64,000 bases of DNA. Origin: Heterotrichella gracilis (taxonomy: Eukaryota; Sar; Xanthophyceae; Tribonematales; Xanthonemataceae). Each line of letters opens with the position of its first letter. Within the stretch, counting starts at the first letter, position 1. A program made the translations under genes and the position numbers. The stretch covers positions 62,001 through 126,000 of the forward strand of contig JAULBX010000003.1 in the NCBI GenBank assembly GCA_032358255.1, in the 5' to 3' direction. This document shows positions 1 through 15,059 of this stretch, in pieces. The notes under the pieces are model-generated. The model did no database searches and was not told the origin of the DNA. It saw only the letters and a program-made list of their open reading frames with translations.

Positions 1-760
1 CCCCAGGCGCACCTCCTGGCAGTGGCAGAGGGCCAGTACACCCCGGAGGACCTGCCCCAGTCCTACCGCAGCGTGGCGCGCAAGGTGTGGCAGGAAACAT
101 CCACCCCTGCATCGGGCCAGCCCTGGCTGGTGCGCTGTGTGAGCGCTGCACTGACCAGGATAGGCGTGGAGCACGTGTGCGGGGCGCACACCGATGACAA
201 CTTGCTGGTGCTGGATATAGTGCTGTCGCGCAAGGACAAGGTGGGTGGGTTTTATCCTTTGGTGGAAACAGGGATATGTGTAGGGTAATGTACTGCTGCA
301 AAATCCTGTTTTAGGGTTACCAGGGAAGGATTGGGGGGTGGAGCGTGTGTGCTAGATGTAGCGCTGTCTCACGAGGGCAAGCTGGGAGGTGTGTTGCTGG
401 TTTAGGGTCCCCATCGTCACCCCAGACCCCAAACCCCTAGGTTCCTGAAAAGGTCAGTCCCCAACCCAGCCCGTCCATTCCCCACCGGTTGGCATCCAAA
501 TCACCCGCCAGCCCCCACCCACCCGCCCACCCCCCAACCCCGTACAGGTCGCCCTCCAGATCATCCGCCAGTTCCACACGGTGCGCAACCACCCCACCCG
601 CCTCATGGCGCGCACCGTGTACCGCGAGCGTCTGCTGGTGGCGCAGGGCTGGCGCCTGGTCACCATCAGCCACCGCCAGTGGAGGGCGGTGCGGGACCAG
701 GGCTTTGAGGCCGAGGAGGACCTACTGGTGCAGCTGCTGCGCACGGTCATGGACGGGTGA
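1..760 (+). CDS. RAP-domain protein, C-terminal part only
   Basis: This is the 3' end of a gene that begins outside the window. One exon runs to 240, the intron is 241-547, and the last exon is 548-760 with a TGA stop. The exons join in phase 0. The final ~70 residues have the shape of a RAP domain, including a LVAQGWRLVTISHRQW segment near the end. RAP domains are found in organellar RNA-binding proteins (OPR and FASTK-type), so a role in chloroplast or mitochondrial RNA metabolism is likely from family knowledge. The left exon edge is unclear: a CAG at 4-6 could be an acceptor, or the exon may extend beyond the window. The helical-repeat part usual in OPR proteins would lie upstream and is not visible. 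Degenerate copies of both exon ends lie in the intron and the 3' flank (see findings). Confidence 0.7.
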
Positions 761-2721
761 GAAACCCTAAGGAAGGGTTCCTTTGTGGTTGAAAGCCCCA
801 CGCAAGGGTTTCTCCTTTCCTACATCAGGGCCTGAGAGGAGCCGTACGCACTAGTCTTCAGGGCGGTGCAGGCCAGGCGTTGAAGCGGAGCAGCTGTTGT
901 GGACGGTTGTGGACGGGTGAAGAGAAACCCTAAGCAAGTGTTTGTCTTTCTTGGGCGAACCCCACACAGGGGTTTGTTGGTCGTACTGACCAGGCTTTGG
1001 ATTGGGAAGGCCTGGTTGTGCCTCTGTGAAAGGGAATATTGACAAGAACTCCTTTAGCTCGAAAGCCTATGTAGGGGATGGGTACCCTATGCCAGGGTTG
1101 TCGTGGTGCTGGTGTTGAGGGCGGCCATGAATTGAGGAGGAATACCCATTGCAAGGGGTTGTTATTTGGGTTCTACCCTAGGTAGGGAAGGGTATTGGGA
1201 GGAGGGCCTGCTGGATGAAACCCTGTAGAGCCTCAGGGGTGGAGACATGGGGAGGTCAGAATGTTTTTTATGGGTTGGGGCAATGGGCCAGGGGGTGATG
1301 CTGTGTGGGAAATGGTGGAGAGTGGGACTGGGGAAGGGGGATGCAGCAAGCCATGGCATATGCCCAGCTGGGGAGACGTGGAGTGCAAAGTACAGTAGTC
1401 GGTGGCCTCAACTTGAGGCTTGAGTGCTCAATGCGTTTGCGTTGTTGCAGCCAGCGTTTGTTTTCTGGAGAGGTTTGGTGTTGATCTTTAAGGTTTTGAA
1501 CCCTGCTATTGCGCTATTAAGGGGTTTAGTGGGTATAAGGCAGCACAGCGCATTTATCAGTGTGGGAATCATACAAGGCGGACTGAATTGTGTGGCTACA
1601 GTCGTGGCATCTGTTGGAATTTAAGTTGCCAATCATATGCGGCATGGGTTGACCTTGCCAAAAAAGACATGGGGTAAATTATCCTCGCAATGGGTTTGGG
1701 ATTGGCGGGTGTCCTATTACCCTAAGGGTTGGCGTATCCCAGGCAGCCAGGTAATACGATAGCATATGTGTATATATGTGTGTGGTGGTATGTATGTGTG
1801 TATTTTGCCTGGCTGTCACCTGTGAGCGTCTCCTTCCTACTTTCTTTCTTCTGTGGGTCTCATCTTCCGAAATTCGTTTTGCTGTGCAGCTTGGGGGTGG
1901 CATCCATGTGACACTCTTCTCTAGTGGCAGCAGAGAGCGAAAGCACTTCAGTACTGGTACTCCTCCTCCATTGTACAAGCCTTGGACCCCGAGTGGCGGG
2001 CAGCGCACCAGCGCACTCAGTATCGCTCGGGACCAGGTACCTTGGTGGGGTGCACCATGCGCGCCGCAGGCCGGGTAGCGGCTCCCGGCCACTCCAACCC
2101 AATGGCGCGCAGCATGCCGACCAATAAAGCTGCTCGGTCGCACAGACAACTTGTGACCTGCCAGGTGGGGCACGCTTTTGTGTCGTTGTCGTACCACAAT
2201 GCGTATGCATGCATATTGCTGATGCATGCAAGCATAGTCACACTGCAGAGTGAAGGTTGAGAGAGAGACCTATAATGGCACTCGCGCACCGCAAGCCTTT
2301 GTATTCACTCTATGGAACTAGCAAGGACTCCTCTGTGCCATCCCCTTGAGTGGTGTCACTCCTGCATGCGTGCATGTGGGGCGATAGACAGCAGCAGCAA
2401 AAGTGGACACCGCCGAACCCACTACGTTTGCAAGCCACCCGTATCGCTAAGCCGTATATATAGCAGCTAAAACCCTCACTGCTATCCAAAATCTACCAAA
2501 CAGCAAGCATGTGACTGCAATGGGCATGCCATGCACGATGGCCTTGTGTAGACATAGTGCCTGCCCACCCACCCTCACCCGCCACACCACACCAACAACC
2601 ACGCGCATCCTAGGCGCAAAACTGGTGAGCATGGCCCAGCTGCGGGGTGGACTACCTTGTACTTGTGGCAGCTTAACCTAAACCTAAACCCCAACCCTAA
2701 ACCCTACACATCCCTGCGCAG
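761..2721. other. Intergenic: RAP gene 3' flank and upstream region of the pfkB gene
   Basis: No convincing coding sequence is visible. Positions 891-975 echo the last exon of the RAP gene. The stretch 1680-2600 probably holds the promoter, the 5' UTR and perhaps a first exon of the pfkB gene, because the kinase needs a 5' exon ending in phase 0 before 2722. One open frame at 1982-2163 ends at a CAG|GTGGGG that could be a donor, but I cannot confirm it. A CCCTAAA-type tract lies at 2674-2708. Confidence 0.4.
2674..2708. repeat. Interstitial plant-type telomere motif tract
   Basis: Imperfect tandem AACCTAAACC / CCCTAAA units lie immediately upstream of the first recognised pfkB exon. The unit matches the plant and green-algal telomere repeat. 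It is too short and imperfect to be a chromosome end, so it is an interstitial copy. Confidence 0.7.
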
Positions 2722-5170
2722 GCGCAACCTCAGGGGGTGAAAGTAGTGGGCATGGGCAGCGCTGGGGTTGACTACCTGGCGGCTGTGGCTGCATTCCCTG
2801 AGCCGGACCAGAAGCTGCGCACGGAAACCCTAGAGGTCCAGGTGGGGGAACCCTAGCCTAGGATTGGATAGCACCTCCCCAGGGGTGTGAGCAGGTGGCG
2901 TGGTGCACTTGTGTCACTTGACAGCACTGTACACATGCTTGTTGACCACACTGGCAATGCACATATGCGCGTTGGTCCTGATTTCCACCTTGGCCACAAC
3001 GGGCACGCCGCATTACTGTCACTGGCAACCCCCGCCTCACTTCCCACCCGACCCCCCACCTCACCCTCCACCTGAACCCTCACCCCCCACCATAGGGCGG
3101 AGGCAACTGCGCCAATGCCCTCACAGCAGCTGCCCGCCTGGGTCTCTCCCCCTGGATCATATCAAAGATAGGGGGTGACGGGCTAGGGGAGGGAATAATA
3201 AGGGAGCTTGAAGGGGAGGGAATCGACACCCGCCACGTGCTGCGGGCTCAGGGGTACTCCTCCCCTTTCACCTACATCATTGTGGACAAAGCTGGTAGGT
3301 AATAAAGTTTAGGGGTGCTCAACTAGTTCAACTAGATTATTGCAACTCGCTTGGCGCATGCGTTGTATGACAAGGGCACCAGGTAGGACCAAGGGTTCAT
3401 ACAGCTAGATAACCCCTTGATTTTGTACTTGAAGGTTTCACTCATACCCCGCAGGCGACACCCGCACCTGCATCCACACCCCAGGCGCCCCTTTCGCCCC
3501 CCAAGAAATCACATCTGAGCTCCTGGAATGCGCCCTTGATGGGGCACATCTGGTGTATTTCGATGGCAGGCTGACAGAGGCGGCACTGCTGGTGGCCAGG
3601 GCTGCGCGTGCCAAGGGTATTAGGGTTTTGGTGGAGGCCGAGAGGCTGCGGCCGGGGCTGGAAGATCTGCTTCGGGAAGCGGATTTTGTGGTCACAGCAG
3701 CAAAGTTTCCCATGGTGGGTGCAGGGATGTCAAGGAGGATTTTAGTATATCACATGCGATGTAATAAAATTATCATGGGAATGCGGTTATTAATGACCAA
3801 TTTCGTTGTGTTTGGTGGACGATGGCATTTTACCACGTTGACAAAGCACTCAACCACAGATTCCTTTGGGCCAATCACCTTCACAAAGGACCCCATAGTT
3901 GTTTAATGCACCCAATTTTCAATCCTAAAGCAAGTGCCAACTCCAAACCCTATCCCACCATTAATGCCAAATCCCCTTGCCCTCAGGCCTGGACGGGTCA
4001 GGAAGACATCGGCAATGCCCTAGTGGCAACCCTAGCCCGCCTACCCCACGCCAAGTGGATCATCACCACGAGGGGCAAGCAGGGGTGCGTGTCACTCGAA
4101 AGGAGCGAGGCGGCGGAGGAGGATTCGCCTCTCGGGAGCCTCATCGAGAAGCTGACGATGGCTCTCGAGGAGAAGGTGAAGGGCTCAGAGGCTGTGCATG
4201 GCGCGTGGGCAAATGGGGGGGCGCTGGATGTCAAGTAGGTGCTGGGTGGTGGAGGGTGAGGTGGCTGGGTAGGGTTCAGGGGGGTTTATGGGGTAGTTGG
4301 GGTTGTTTATGGGGTGTGGGATAGTGATTGAGATTGTGTGCAGGGTGAGGGTGTGTGCGTACAGCATACACACTACATGCCATGTTGCTTTGCCGCAACG
4401 CCAACATTATTGTCCCTGCCACCACCGGTAATTGCACCAGCCACCGTTTCACCCCCCACCCCCTTCAACCTGGCAGGCAAGGCCAGGTGTGGACCACCAA
4501 GCGCACCTACCGCCTGACCCTAGCAAAGGGTAACCCCACATGGCATGCGGAGGCGGCGGTAAGGGCGCAGGCGGCAGCACAGGCAGAAGCAAGCGCCAAT
4601 GCAGCCTCGGGGGATGCCGCTCGCTACGAGAGTCAAGCCGCTCAGTCCTGGTTTGCAGACAAGCCAGAGGTGGTTGCGAGGGTTGCGGTCGCGACGCCTG
4701 GCTTGCTACCACAGGTGCGTGCGGCTGGGAGAACCCTAAACCTCTGCACCATCAAGCCCTGTAGGTCTGTGTGTCATCCTGTGGCGACGCATGCTGGACT
4801 GCCTCAGTTGTGTGCAATTGGGTTAACCTAAGCCTAAACCTTGCAATGCTAATTTTGACATTTGTGGCGGTTGCGACACCTGGAATCCCTTTCCCCAGGC
4901 ATCTGTGGTGTGGATCCCCATTCAGTCCCCCATGTGTGATATGATTCCTAGTATTTTCAACTCCCTTTTGGTGCTGCGCAGGGGGCAGTAATGGACACAA
5001 CTGGGGCAGGGGACGCCTTTATCGGGTCGGTGCTGTACGGGGTGTGCTCTGGGAAAACCCTAGAGGAAACCCTCCGCCTGGCGTCGGTGGTGGCGGCGGC
5101 CAAGTGCACCGCCATGGGTGCCAGGCCAGGGATTCCTCACAGGGATGCCATCAATCCCCAACTATTATGA
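2722..5170 (+). CDS. pfkB/ribokinase-family sugar kinase
   Basis: Exons are 2722-2841, 3096-3294, 3455-3714, 3987-4234, 4477-4714 and 4982-5170, and every join keeps the frame. This gives 417 residues plus an unresolved N-terminus. Both family signatures are present: GGGNCANALTAAARLG at the start of the second exon, and DTTGAGDAFIGSVLYG in the last exon, with the catalytic Asp and anion-hole glycines. SPFTYIIVDKAG, RTCIHTPGAPF and VYFDGRLTEAA match the plant pfkB-like subfamily of Arabidopsis At5g43910 type as I recall it, whose substrate is not settled. It should phosphorylate a sugar or nucleoside hydroxyl with ATP. The fifth exon has an Ala-rich stretch that looks like an algal insertion. 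Exon echoes occur at 2618-2668 and 4863-4898. The real start codon lies before 2722 and I could not fix it. Confidence 0.85.
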
Positions 5171-5739
5171 CACAGTGGCTAGAGCCGCAAACTTTATACG
5201 GCGTTTGCCCATAGCAACTTCAGATATTGGTACTTGATTGCAGCGCTACGCGGTCCATCCAAAATAGCTGCTGGTGAGGGTGGGGGAAGCGCAATAGGTG
5301 GGCTTGGGTATTTAGTCACGTAACAAGCTTTGAGGATAGCTTGTTAGACGGAAGGGTAGGCTAGCAGTTGCATGCGTACGGTTGCACCACACACCGTCTG
5401 GGACGCGCTGCACCGGTCGGGGACGCGATGACGTGGTGACACACCCTAAGGTTAGGGTTTTGAACCAGACAACAATTGTTTTACGCAGGTTGTTATTTGC
5501 AATGATTTATTGCAGTTGACATGAATCTCAACGAGTAGGCATAAATCCATTTCGCTTGCGTCTAATTTGTGTGGACTGGTACCCTTCCGGCCTGAAACTT
5601 TTGAATACTCGCAGGCTCTTGAGTGCCACTTTCGACTGTCACATCTTGTTTCCTAGTTTATATCCACATCTTTTGCTGTGTGTGCACCAAAACAACCTGT
5701 TGACGCCTTGCCTCGACTTGTCGACAGTCTACCTTCACG
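5171..5739. other. Intergenic between pfkB kinase and coiled-coil gene
   Basis: Holds the 3' flank of the kinase gene and the presumed promoter and 5' UTR of the next gene. A short CCCTAAGGTTAGGG motif, a head-to-head pair of telomere-like units, lies at about 5442-5458. No gene is seen. Confidence 0.4.
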
Positions 5740-8613
5740 ATGAGCTTTGCACCAAGAGGAGTTTCGACCGGCGGATACAAAGTGGCAGGGGTAAGGAAGG
5801 AGCGGACAGAGAAACAAATACGAACCCATATTATAATTGAGGGCGAGGCCGAGTGCAATGACTGCTTCAGCCCAAAAGGCAGTCACTGCACTACCCAAAT
5901 TTGAACGGTTAACAGTTGCATGCATATCAATAATGTGCACGGCATGCCTGTAGGCCACCTGTGTTGAATCTGAAGGGTTCCTGTGTCCCCAGATTGACTG
6001 TCGAAAACCAAGTGGAAGACAAGTTGCTAAAGTGCTGCATACTTTGAAAGCGGCAGTTGAGGTGAGCTTATAGCATTTGAACCCAGTGGCCCACAGTAAC
6101 TATTCAAATTTAGGGTGGTCCCTAACGTGTATCCGTACCTGTGGCAACAGGAGCTTAGGGAGGACACACATGACCAGCTGTGCTTGGAGAATATGTCCAC
6201 CAACTCCTTCAACCAGCTGAACTTCCAAGTGAACTCTCTCCACCAAGGCTTTTCAACCCTCTCAGATGCTGTTCTAGCAGGACTGGGTAAGCTACCTTGA
6301 ACAACCATATTGGGTTCACTTGCAACTTCGTGGATTGGCTGTTTGGCAGCGTGTATGCACCTGGGCTGTTGCAGATAATACTCAGCTCACTTGCAGATGC
6401 CATGAAGCAAGAAGTCAGCACTTGGAAAGCCGAGAAGCATGCCTTGCAGTCAGAGCTGGTGGCTGTGCGGTGTGAGGTGCAAGGCAAGCTGGCGCAGGTG
6501 GACTCCTGGCGCAGGGAAACCATGCAGCTCATGCGACTCTCTGCTGGCACAGAGGTAGGTTGGAGCTGAGAGTCATGCTGGGTAGCTCTTGTCACTATCT
6601 TGCATATGCATTCAGGGTTTAGGATTTGGAGATGGTACCAGCAAACAAGGCATCTATGCATTTATCAAGCTGGTGGTCAGGCTGTATTGCTGCTTCAAAC
6701 TGTGCAGGTAGCGGTTCTGCAGCACCATGCCGGCAAGCCAGCCGTGGTGGAGCACGTGTATGCCCAGGACCGCCAGATTGCTACCCTCAGGAACCAGCTC
6801 AGCAGCCTCGGGGACCTGCTGGGGCACACCGAGGAGAATGTGGCTGACCTCAAGATCCAGCTGCTGGACCAGGCTGCCAAGTGGCACACCTTGAGCAGCG
6901 CCAGCTCAGCGATTGAGGCCAATGAGGCCGTTGTGACTGCCATCGAGACGCTGGAGCGGGAAGTGCGCGGGCAGACTGACAGAGCAGCCAAGGCTGCTAC
7001 AGCAGCTGTGTTGGAGAAGCTGGACAAACGCATCCAGGTGAGGATGAACAATGAATTCTTTCAACAATGGGGAGAGCAATTTGGTACACTCAGTCAGGAT
7101 CCCTGACCCATGAGGTGCACGTCACTTGCATAGAATGGAGGACTAGGACCCCTTTCAAAGCTGGCATGCATGGTGGTGCACAGAATTGATTGTGGACAGG
7201 CCACCCAAATCACCATTTCCAGCGATCACGCATCGCATAGTGCACGCTGGCAACAGCTGTGCTCATCATCCCACCCACCCCATCATTTCAGGAGAACGCC
7301 ATGCCTGCCATAGAGTCCGCTGCCCGGCAAGCTGCGGAGCAGCATGTTGCCAGCCTGCGCCAGGATGGATGTGAGCACCAAGTGGCCGAAGAGGCGGTAG
7401 CAAGCGACAGGCTGGCAGGTATGGAGTCCCGAGTGGCAGATGTGCAGGCGGACGTGGCCACCATCCGCAGAGGTATGATTGCGCAGCTCTTGCATTACAT
7501 AATGCACATTAATGGCAGGCCATTAAGGTACTTGTCTCGTGGTGCCATCGGTGGATGCGCATGGAGCTGCATTTTGCAGGACTTGAATACACAACAGGGA
7601 CCTCGCATAACTCATGTGCTGCGATCTAGAGCCACTTAGCAGCAATTGCAGCATCTTTGCTGTCCCATGACGTGCATGTGCATGTACCCCGTTCATTCAT
7701 AGACTATGACACAGTTTAAACCTAGCCTGTTGTTGCTATATTAGCGTAATCGAAACCCATCCTACTTCCCACTCGCAGATGTCAACCACAGCTGCACCCT
7801 GGCCTCAGCAGTTGCCGAGGACCTGTCCACCATAGCAGACAGCGCGCAGCAGCTGACGGAGCTGTGCCAGGGGATCGAGGGGGCGCAGTCGGGGATGGAG
7901 GCGCGGCTGGCGGGGATTGAGGAGGCGGTGGCGGCGCAGGTGGGGATGGGTAGGAATTGGGTCAGCATCAAAAATGGCTGCAGATGATCCTGCGATGCCT
8001 TGGTGTATGGCATTCCTGTACAATGCCACAGCTGTTGCATGCGCTTTTTTGTTGACCACTAATCGAGGTGTGGCTGATGCTGCAGTCAGGGTTGGAATCT
8101 CGGCTAGCAGCGGTGGAAGGGCGCGGGGTATCAAGGGCCACTCTGGATGCTCTCCGAGACCAGGTAAATCAAGTTTGTGTACTTATGCTGCACACCCTTC
8201 CGAGGATCCATACTGGCATGCACAGGTCAGGTCATAAGAGTCATCATGATGTGGCGTGGCATCATCCAGCATCTGGCGCCCCTTTATGAAGCAACCATCG
8301 AGCATACATGGCCATCTAGAGCAACGAAGCAGTACCCGCCTGACACAGCACCCACCCGTCACTGCCTCCCCAGGTGACCGCCCTGGACCTGCGGCAGCAC
8401 GCAGACAGCACCTCTCTCCAGGCCATGCTCAAGTCGGTGCTGGGAGACATAACCAGCCTGGCGCGGGAGGCGCGCAGCGTAGACGGGTCGCTGCAGTCGC
8501 TGCGGCGCTCCACCGGGCAGACGTACGACGCGCTGGTGCGTGCCAGCGAGGTGTTTGCGCAGGCGCTGGGCATCACGTCGCCGGTGGCGCAGGGGGACGT
8601 GGTGGTCATGTGA
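5740..8613 (+). CDS. Unrecognised coiled-coil protein
   Basis: I do not recognise this gene. Nine exons join in frame: 5740-5790, 5993-6061, 6151-6286, 6397-6554, 6708-7037, 7292-7472, 7779-7939, 8086-8163 and 8374-8613, giving 467 residues with ATG and TGA. The start MSFAPRGVSTGGYKVAG is short and polar, without a signal peptide. From about residue 20 to the end the protein is almost entirely charged amphipathic helix rich in Glu, Gln, Ala, Leu and Ser (for example DRQIATLRNQLSSLGDLLG), with no Cys pairs, catalytic motif or membrane segment. That composition points to a structural coiled-coil protein such as a cytoskeletal, centrosomal or meiotic-axis factor, but nothing in the sequence selects one. 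The exact closing of nine exons in frame is the main support that it is real. Confidence 0.65.
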
Positions 8614-9473
8614 GGGCAGCCGCTGTCACAGTGCGTACTTGCCGCCATATCCCTCCGTAGGGTTGAATGACCGCTGTTTGATGCTCAAGGTGGATTTAGA
8701 TGTTCATGGTCATCATGAGGCTCCCCGGTGGCGTAATTAATGCTGCAGTACAGGCAGTGTATGCGGCAGCTAATAAGCGCCAGTGTGTGGTTGCTGCATG
8801 GCTCGTCTCAAGGCTTGGCGCTTATCAGCGGTGGTACATGCATGTTCCTACAACGCAATGCATTCCCTCCAGAGGAACTGTCACTGGCCAATGGCATACC
8901 ATGGACTACTTCCTCAGGCTGTCCAGGCTGGGATTTGAGAGCAAGGCTTGCCATGTGTATTATATCAAGACGTGTTGATCATTGTAAATTATTCCCATAG
9001 TAATACTATGCAATTATAATTGAGTGAGTCATACCCAGCTCGCGCTGATCCAGGAGGCAAATTGAATTCTACATGTTGAAATTATTGGCGCTTAACGCTA
9101 GGTAGCTAGCATATCTCAAGGTCTGACTGTCCAATATCACATGCAAATTGACGTGGTTCGATGTACTGATGACAACGGTATTATTCATTTGTAGTTCCAT
9201 TTTCTTTATGTCCATTTAAATAAACCATTGATGATCAAGGCAGCGACAGTGACATTGGGGATGGATCCAAAATGCACTCTCCTTCTTAACCCAGCTCCAA
9301 GGTCTGCGACAACCGGCTTAGAGACAGTGACTGGCAACACAATTCGCTGCCAATACCCAAAGCATGGGTGTCTAGCCACAGCTCCTGCCGGAAAGGTGTA
9401 GAGACGGTACCGCTGCACAAAAAGTGTCACTGCCTTAAAAGGGTCCATGCCCTATGAGCTCCTGCTGTTGCAC
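8614..9473. other. Convergent intergenic region
   Basis: Lies between the 3' ends of the coiled-coil gene (+) and the NDR kinase gene (-). It should hold both 3' UTRs. AT-richer stretches occur around 8950-9240. I see no further gene or RNA. Confidence 0.4.
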
Positions 9474-12416
<2,943 letters not shown>

Positions 12417-13851
12417 GGTGTGAGAAGTATATCTGCAAAACTGCAGCCGTACAGAGGTACAACACTTGGTCCAGGGGTCACAAAGTGTATACAACGGTCT
12501 TTTAGCCAGTATGCATCGGGCTGAGAAGCAAGAACGTGGGTAAACTGGCAACAACCTGAAGTGGTCCTAGGTTGGAAAGCGTGAACCGTTTAGCTCCACA
12601 CTACTCAAAACCCAGAATCTACACGTGCACTTATTCAATAGCACCAAAATATAGCACCAAACAAGGCAACGCAAACTAAAGAGTTCCAAGTCCACTGTGA
12701 TCCTGGCGAGTCAACTTGAGCAGCGAGTTGACGCAAACCACCACTATTACTGCCCCCTTGCTTATGGGCAACAGAAGATGCATGCATGCCCACATTGTGT
12801 GCCCCTGCTTTGGCTACTAACAGGTGAGCATGGTTAGAGACTTTGATGTTGAAGGTTGGGTGCCAGTCGGGTGGGGAGCAGCAAGAAAAAAAGTAGGTCA
12901 CCAACCATGTGAAGCATGCCCCGCAATGGCAGTGCCTTCCACTATCTGCACAGTGCCTTAGCAAAACCGCTCACCTGATCAGGCGTTTTGCGGGAAAGAC
13001 ACTGGTTTCTGACTTACTTTTGCAGTAACAGATGGCAATCGGACGGTGACATGCATGCATGCGAATTGCGCGAAAAGAATCCCTGCTGCTCATGCTTTTC
13101 CATACGTATTCAGTACCAAGGACACTGGTTATGTTTTTAGATCTACTGTAAAAGACTCCTGGGGTCAGTAATTTGTCTTGCGACAGATTCGAAATGGTCC
13201 TAGCCAGCAGGCATCCGTTACATGCAGGACTGACTCGAACCCACCTCCAATGAGGCTGAATGCAGCACTGCAACGCTCCCCATCGTCAAGCCAATAACAA
13301 TACAGAAGCTTCTCTCGATCGATGTTCACTCCATCAACCCTCCTTGGATCAGCAGTACGACTTTTTGCCCACATGGTGCATGTTGGCGGGGCCTCTCACA
13401 TGATATCGCCCACCAAAGGCACCTCTGATAGGTGGAGTGGTGCAAAAAGTGGATTTGGCACCTTCCAAACCGGAATCTGAACGAGAGACAGAGTATATAA
13501 CAGCAGTGTGCACAGTTTCAGGCATAAATTGCCTTCAACTCTCTTGTTTCAAACCACCTACCTCGCCAGACCTGCAGCTGTCATCGCTATCTGTTGCAAC
13601 CTCCAATTGGAAGCTCATCGGCGTCTGTTGCAACCTTTACCAGGTAAGCTCCATTTCTCTCAAGTTCGAACTGAACTCCTGCTCCTCAACTGCTGCACCT
13701 GCCAGTTTCAACGTTCGCATTGCTATGTGTTTTGTGTCGCCTGCACCTTTGATCAACGTGCGAACAGTGCCACTTCTGGTCGACCACAGATCGCTGACGT
13801 TGCCTATGAACGTCCCTGTTTTCTTGCAGGCAACGGTTAGTCATCGCAGTC
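12417..13851. other. Divergent upstream region of NDR kinase and cysteine-rich gene
   Basis: About 1.4 kb between two divergently transcribed genes. It should hold both promoters and 5' UTRs. An acceptor-like TTCTTGCAG at 13821-13829, just before the ATG of the right gene, suggests a 5' UTR intron. Open frames here (for example 13437-13901) have no recognisable protein and are not called. Confidence 0.35.
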
Positions 13852-15059
13852 ATGAAGTCTACTACACTGATCCTCTTGTCCCTGGCGCTCTTTGCCGGTA
13901 GGTTTGCCTGCAAACTTCGAAGGAATTCCTGTCTTGACCCTTTGTATATATTACCATGTTGATTCAGCTTTTGATGCCTGTGTAGCATGTGTTGAGCCGT
14001 GGTTGGCAAAAGGCAAAGACACACTGAAACACATTAACACGAAACCTGTTTGCTGTTTCAGTGGCCCAAGCTACACACGGCGCATCCAGGACGCTGCTGG
14101 CCAGCGGCTGCTACGATGAAGAGACTCAAGTTTTCCCACTGTCGATCGTCTTCATCAATGCCACGTCCCCTCTGCAAAGGAAGACCGTCAAGGCCAAGCC
14201 ACAGTGCATCAGTTGCAAGTGAGTATGGCTGTGCATATCCGTAGTCCTGTCCATGTCGAGCCTCTAGGCATGGGGTGCAGCCATTGTTGGTTTTGCTCCT
14301 CAATGCTGAAGTCCAACCTGAGCCTATCAGCATGTGGTAGATGTTTTTGGCATAAGCATGTACAGTGGATTGGTGCACTGCACATAAGGCTTCTAACAAG
14401 GTTCCATTGCCGTTCATTTGAGTTTGTGTCACACCGAGTCTTACTGTGGACTCTTAAGGTGACCTTGGCTAATACCCCCCTCCTGTGCACAATGCAGGTC
14501 CCTGCGCTGTGCCGAGAAGCGGTGCTCTGCTGGCAAGGGCTGCACCGGCTGCCCTCCAGGGTACATCAAGTTCTTCCTGGGCTATGACCCCAAGGTTGTG
14601 CGTCAGGGAGCAGACCCCAATGCACCAAAGCCCCTCCCCAACTACACCCAGTGCGTGTATGCCAAAGGCCTCAACTGTGCCACTGCCAAAGACAACGTCG
14701 GCTGCACCTCGTGTGCACATGGCTCATTCCTTCAGAAGCCCTGGTAGGTGCTTGTGAATCACATGTGAACAGCCACTGAGAATTTGACTCTGCAAATGAA
14801 CTGAAACATGTTGAACATGCTATGCCTGTGCAATGGGATTTGTATAGAGGATCTTTGCATTTGCAGGTACGTCAGCCGCACAGACTATGCCAAGGGTTTC
14901 AGCTACCTCCTGAGGTGCATCAATCCCAAGACTGACATGCACTGCGCCAAGGCTGATGAGAATGGGTGCACCAAGTGCAACAAGGGAATGGTGGTGGGTG
15001 TGGATGATGAACTTGACTACACTGGACAGCACAAGGGCTGCATCACCCCTGGGACCTAA
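13852..15059 (+). CDS. Secreted CXXC-rich protein
   Basis: Four exons close in frame: 13852-13897, 14062-14218, 14498-14743 and 14867-15059, giving 213 residues. The start MKSTTLILLSLALFAVAQA is a clear signal peptide, with cleavage expected near residue 19. The mature protein is rich in cysteine with repeated CXXC and close-Cys motifs (CISCK, CSAGKGCTGCPPG, CTSCAHG, CTKCNKG) and two likely N-glycosylation sites (NATS, NYTQ). This spacing resembles furin-like or variant-surface-protein-like Cys-rich repeats in unicellular eukaryotes, so an extracellular or cell-surface role is likely. There is no C-terminal membrane segment, so it is probably secreted or wall-associated. The gene is the parent of the damaged copy that follows it. 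The precise function is unknown. Confidence 0.8.

Noticed and set aside
2674-2708. Telomere-type repeats as a sign of a chromosome end
   Set aside because: The tracts are short, imperfect, in both orientations and scattered among ordinary genes, so they are interstitial.
13226-13245. GGTTCGAGTC-like box on the minus strand, suggesting a tRNA
   Set aside because: The flanking bases cannot form a T stem or an acceptor stem, and no A box lies at the right distance.
13437-13901. 154-codon open frame before the CXXC-rich gene
   Set aside because: No recognisable protein; it covers the likely 5' UTR intron and runs over the signal-peptide exon in another frame.
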